49,893 nucleotides of DNA, taken from positions 1-49,893 of the IMG/VR virus record IMGVR_UViG_3300007960_000035; one strand, 5' to 3'. Each line of letters starts with the position of its first letter. The stretch's first letter is position 1. Positions 47,910-49,893 of the stretch are shown here, one piece after another. The notes below the pieces were generated by a model. That model was not told the DNA's origin and ran no database searches. It saw nothing but the letters and a program-made list of their open reading frames with translations. This DNA comes from a virus. A program made the position numbers and the translations under genes.

Positions 47910-48173
47910 TCAGTCGATCGGCCAACCCTGCCGCCAGTAGCAGGGCACGGTGGCCTCGTCGTCGCTGTCGTCGTCGTCGCCCAGGCGCACCTCGGCCACG
48001 AATTCCTCGTCGCCGCGGCCGCCCTCGTCGCATCGGTAGAGTGATCCGCCGTCCCCCTCGTCGGCCCCCTCGTCGGCGAGCAGCTCTCGCACGTAGTCGC
48101 GGGCGGCCGCGTCGGAAACGGCGTCGAACCGCTCATCGCCACCGCGGTCGAACCTGATCAGGTAGTTGGGCAT
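47910..48173 (-). CDS. Hypothetical protein, 87 aa
   Basis: ATG 48173 with GGAGGAACCAGACG. MPNYLIRFDRGGDERFDAVS, then acidic/Gly-rich segments and PCYWRQGWPID at the end. Small beta-strand protein, unknown role. Confidence 0.74.
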   Translation of the reverse strand: MPNYLIRFDRGGDERFDAVSDAAARDYVRELLADEGADEGDGGSLYRCDEGGRGDEEFVAEVRLGDDDDSDDEATVPCYWRQGWPID

Positions 48174-48252
48174 CGTCTGGTTCCTCCGGTCGGGGTTCTC
48201 GTTCCGCCGGCCGGGGGCAACGTGCCGCCGGCCGGCTGTGTCGGCGTGTAGG
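48174..48252 (-). promoter_or_regulatory. Intergenic hairpin-leader element 2
   Basis: Same layout as element 1: CCTACACGCCGACACAGCCG, then a CCGGCCGGCGGCACGTTGCC palindrome variant, CGGAACGAGAACCCCGACCG and GGAGGAACCAGACG before the ATG at 48173. Confidence 0.85.
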
Positions 48253-48465
48253 TCAGACGCGCCGCGCTCCAATCGCCGCCTCGATCTCGGAGACGATGCG
48301 GCCGAATTCCTCGCGGCGCCGGGCATCCTCGGCTCGCCGGCGCTCCAGCGCCGCCGCCGCGCTGGCGGCGTCGCGCCGCTGGCGCCGGGCCTCCCCGAAG
48401 AACGTGAAGTCTGCGAGAATCAGCGCGGCCACGAAGACCGCCGCGTTGGCTACCAGGATCGTCAT
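48253..48465 (-). CDS. Small membrane/coiled-coil protein, 70 aa
   Basis: ATG 48465 with GAGGAGACGAGAC. N-terminal span (MTILVANAAVFVAALILADF) followed by an Arg/Ala/Glu-rich coiled coil (ALERRRAEDARRREEFG). Function unknown; typical of small phage Rz-like or anchor proteins but no pairing gene is seen. Confidence 0.74.
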   Translation of the reverse strand: MTILVANAAVFVAALILADFTFFGEARRQRRDAASAAAALERRRAEDARRREEFGRIVSEIEAAIGARRV

Positions 48466-48541
48466 GTCTCGTCTCCTCGGTCGGGGTTCTCGTTCCGCCG
48501 GCCGGGGCACCGTGCCCCGGCCGGTTGTGTCGGCTTGTAGG
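48466..48541 (-). promoter_or_regulatory. Intergenic hairpin-leader element 3 with perfect 13-bp palindrome
   Basis: Contains CCGGCCGGGGCAC-G-GTGCCCCGGCCGG, an exact 13-bp inverted repeat, followed by CGGAACGAGAACCCCGACCG and GAGGAGACGAGAC before ATG 48465. Conserved core of the family with elements 1 and 2. Confidence 0.88.
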
Positions 48542-49186
48542 TCAGGAGAGCACCGCGGCCCGTGCCACGCTGTCGCCGGCCATCGCCGCCGTGATCATCT
48601 CCGCAGACGGGATCGGGGCGTGTCCCATCACCTCGCGATACTGGGCACGGTTCGCCGCATGCTCCTCGGCCACCGCGAGCCACGCGCCACGACGCAGGTG
48701 ACGGGGGAAACCGCGGAGCCGCCCACCCTTGCCGATCACCGCGTAGACGGCACGGCAGGCGACGGTCCACGGCTGCGCGGCGTGAACGCCGGCCACGACG
48801 CGCCGGACCATCTCGGCGTTGTGGCCGACGAGGCGCTCCACGGGGAGATCGGCACGAACACGCTCCACCATGCCGGGCACCGGGGCCGGCGCCGTCAGCT
48901 TCGGCGTGTGGTCCGGCGTCGAGCGGTACGTGCCGGGCGGATTCTTCGCCTCACGACGGCGTCGAGCCTCCCATGCACGCCGGCGCTCGGCCGCCGCCTC
49001 CGGGGTGCCGGGCAGCGGTCGCAGGCGGGCCGCGGTGGCTCGCACCTCCCGCCCCGTGTCGCCGGTGCGGCACAGATACCGCGCCACGCCACGGCCTTCC
49101 AGGCGGCGCAGGACGGTCACCGGCGCCAGCCGGTTGCCGATCCGCACCCGATACTCGCCGCCGATCTTCACCTCAGACTGTCGCAT
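48542..49186 (-). CDS. Hypothetical protein, 214 aa
   Basis: ATG 49186 with GAGGAGACGAGACG. N-terminal SH3-like region (IGGEYRVRIGNRLAPVTVLR, VARYLCRTGDTGREVR), a linker with Arg/Glu-rich helix, and a C-terminal helical domain with HPIPSAEMITAAMAGDS-like pattern. Largest gene of the array. No family recognised. Confidence 0.77.
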   Translation of the reverse strand: MRQSEVKIGGEYRVRIGNRLAPVTVLRRLEGRGVARYLCRTGDTGREVRATAARLRPLPGTPEAAAERRRAWEARRRREAKNPPGTYRSTPDHTPKLTAPAPVPGMVERVRADLPVERLVGHNAEMVRRVVAGVHAAQPWTVACRAVYAVIGKGGRLRGFPRHLRRGAWLAVAEEHAANRAQYREVMGHAPIPSAEMITAAMAGDSVARAAVLS

Positions 49187-49248
49187 CGTCTCGTCTCCTC
49201 GGTCGGGGTCATCGTTTCCACGAACCGGCGACGCGCCGGTGCGTTGTG
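49187..49248 (-). promoter_or_regulatory. Leader element before the gene at 48542
   Basis: Minus strand ACCGGCGCGTCGCCGGT hairpin, then GTGGAAACGATGACCCCGACCG and GAGGAGACGAGACG before the ATG; two further CCCCG boxes lie upstream (49268-49306). Confidence 0.78.
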
Positions 49249-49314
49249 TCGGGCATCCGTCTAGCAGTCGCGGGTCGGGGTTTCGTCGGACGGGGTTCGC
49301 CCCCGCGACGCAGT

Positions 49315-49344
49315 AATATCGGCCAAAAGTTTGTCAGGAGTCAA
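49315..49344 (-). promoter_or_regulatory. Candidate promoter in the 49187-49451 gap
   Basis: TTGACT (49339-49344) and GATATT (49315-49320) with an 18-base spacer on the minus strand, in a stretch noticeably more AT-rich than its surroundings. It would feed the gene at 48542 through a long leader. Match is moderate. The rest of the 265-base gap holds leader boxes and no convincing ORF. Confidence 0.4.
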
Positions 49345-49412
49345 GTGGGGCGACATTTTGTGGTCAAGGCGACTAGCGGACACAATATGTTGATTGGACA
49401 GTTGGGATTGCC

Positions 49413-49450
49413 GCGTTTCGTCGGTCGGGGGTCGCGTTTCCATGGACGGG
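49413..49450 (-). promoter_or_regulatory. Orphan leader element with no gene behind it
   Basis: Minus strand CCCGTCCATGGAAACGCGAC then CCCCCGACCGACGAAACGCG, the usual box pair, but the ribosome-binding GAGG is changed to GACG and no start codon follows. Looks like the remnant of a lost gene or a site used only as a binding site. Confidence 0.55.
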
Positions 49451-49451
49451 T

Positions 49452-49676
49452 CTAGTTGAATTCCTCGGTCGTGTCACCGACGCGAACGTCTTCCACGGCC
49501 GCTGTCACGACGAGGTTGAACGTCGGCCCTTCGGGGCCGATGGTCATCGTGATGCGTCCAGTGTCCATGTCGGCGTCGAAGCCGATACCGATTGGCTTCC
49601 CGCTCCACGATCGTTCAAGCCGTTTCAGGCCGACGGCTAGCCGTCGAGTCATCGCCTCGCGTTGCTGTGGCGTCAT
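49452..49676 (-). CDS. Hypothetical protein, 74 aa
   Basis: ATG 49676. MTPQQREAMTRRLAVGLKRL, then beta segments (GRITMTIGPEGPTFNLVVTA). The ribosome-binding site appears to be replaced by CGTGGAAACCAGACG, i.e. a leader box where other genes have GAGG. Upstream is a four-copy box array (49683-49765). Confidence 0.68.
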   Translation of the reverse strand: MTPQQREAMTRRLAVGLKRLERSWSGKPIGIGFDADMDTGRITMTIGPEGPTFNLVVTAAVEDVRVGDTTEEFN

Positions 49677-49682
49677 CGTCTG

Positions 49683-49765
49683 GTTTCCACGGTCGGGCTA
49701 TTCGGGTTTCCACGGCCGGGGTGCCCGTTTCCACGGCCGGGGTTCGCTGGTTTCTACGGTCGGGG
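49683..49765. repeat. Four-copy iteron-like array of GTTTCCACGGYCGGGG
   Basis: Copies at 49683, 49706, 49727 and 49750, spaced 23, 21 and 23 bases, about two helical turns. They are the same box as in the right-arm leaders (minus strand CCCCGRCCGTGGAAAC). Arrangement is reminiscent of multiple protein-binding sites or iterons. Confidence 0.8.
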
Positions 49766-49771
49766 ATGCTA

Positions 49772-49893
49772 TCGGACGGTCGTCCCCTCGTCACCTCCGG
49801 CGCCAGCGGCTGCCAGGGTGATCGAGCGGGCGAGGTGATCGGACGGTCGTCCCCTCGTCACCTCCGGCGCCAGCGGCTGCCAGGGTGATCGAG
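49772..49893. repeat. 67-bp tandem repeat, second copy cut by the window end
   Basis: 49772-49838 and 49839-49893 are identical over 55 bases (unit starts TCGGACGGTCGTCCCCTCGT). The second copy runs off the window. It could be a true tandem repeat or an assembly artefact at a contig end. Confidence 0.85.

Noticed and set aside
49261-49443. 60-codon minus-strand frame METRPPTDETRQ
   Set aside because: Its start is made from a leader box pair and no ribosome-binding site is present; it runs through the promoter region.
41549-49893. CRISPR array suspected because of regularly recurring GTTTCCAC-type boxes
   Set aside because: Boxes lie in gene leaders at gene-length spacing; the only close array has 21-23 base periods with no spacers of constant length, and no cas genes.
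1-49893. tRNA or rRNA genes
   Set aside because: No cloverleaf-like sequence or conserved tRNA T-loop (GTTCGAATC-type) was found in the intergenic gaps.

Overview
The window is part of a GC-rich, probably temperate tailed-phage genome (free or as a prophage). Evidence: long runs of overlapping genes (ATGA/GTGA junctions), several repeat-built tail-fibre genes, a tyrosine integrase, a phage replication set (SNF2 helicase, AEP prim-pol, UvrD helicase, dNMP kinase), DNA methyltransferases, HNH and VRR-NUC nucleases, and a dense block of tiny ORFan genes. There is no large terminase, portal, capsid, tape-measure or DNA polymerase gene, so the window is either part of a larger genome or these functions are not recognisable. 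Host is not determinable from sequence alone; a CsrA homologue and mixed use of Shine-Dalgarno and apparently leaderless starts are the only hints.

Layout. (1) 1-17.8 kb, + strand: structural proteins of unknown type (1-4.3 kb), a first tail-fibre module (4.3-6.4 kb) followed at once by a glycosyltransferase and a SAM methyltransferase (6.3-8.0 kb), small enzymes (HExxH protein, GNAT, metallophosphoesterase, dNMP kinase), a second paralogous fibre module (11.0-15.9 kb), and Gmd + Fcl for GDP-sugar synthesis (15.9-17.8 kb). (2) 17.8-20.35 kb, - strand: integration operon with tyrosine integrase, DUF551 protein and several tiny proteins, one of them (18331-18498) only 55 codons long. (3) 20.5-28.6 kb, + strand: DNA metabolism: SNF2-like helicase, coiled-coil protein, SSB-like protein with an acidic tail, DUF3223/HNH protein, prim-pol, UvrD-like helicase, zinc-ribbon protein. 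(4) 28.6-41.5 kb, + strand: CsrA, secreted trypsin-like protease, two DNA methyltransferases, PD-(D/E)XK proteins, small HTH proteins, a DegT-type sugar aminotransferase plus two glycosyltransferases, membrane proteins, a papain-like cysteine peptidase and an HNH endonuclease. (5) 41.5-49.9 kb, - strand: 21 small genes, most of unknown function, most preceded by a member of a repeated leader family (GC-rich hairpin, a GNGGAAAC-like box, an ACCCCGA box, then the ribosome-binding site).

How it may work together: Gmd (GDP-mannose to GDP-4-keto-6-deoxymannose) supplies the substrate of both Fcl (GDP-L-fucose) and, if the DegT protein is a perosamine synthase, GDP-perosamine; three glycosyltransferases and a methyltransferase could place these sugars on virion fibres or the host surface. 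Regulation seems to use at least three recognisable devices: a CGATAYAAT -10-like motif placed so that several transcripts would be leaderless; hairpins that hold Shine-Dalgarno sequences (csrA, integrase); and the repeated leader family of the right arm. The leader family is the best candidate for an undescribed system. It is analogous in layout, not in sequence, to the start-associated sequences described in cluster K mycobacteriophages.
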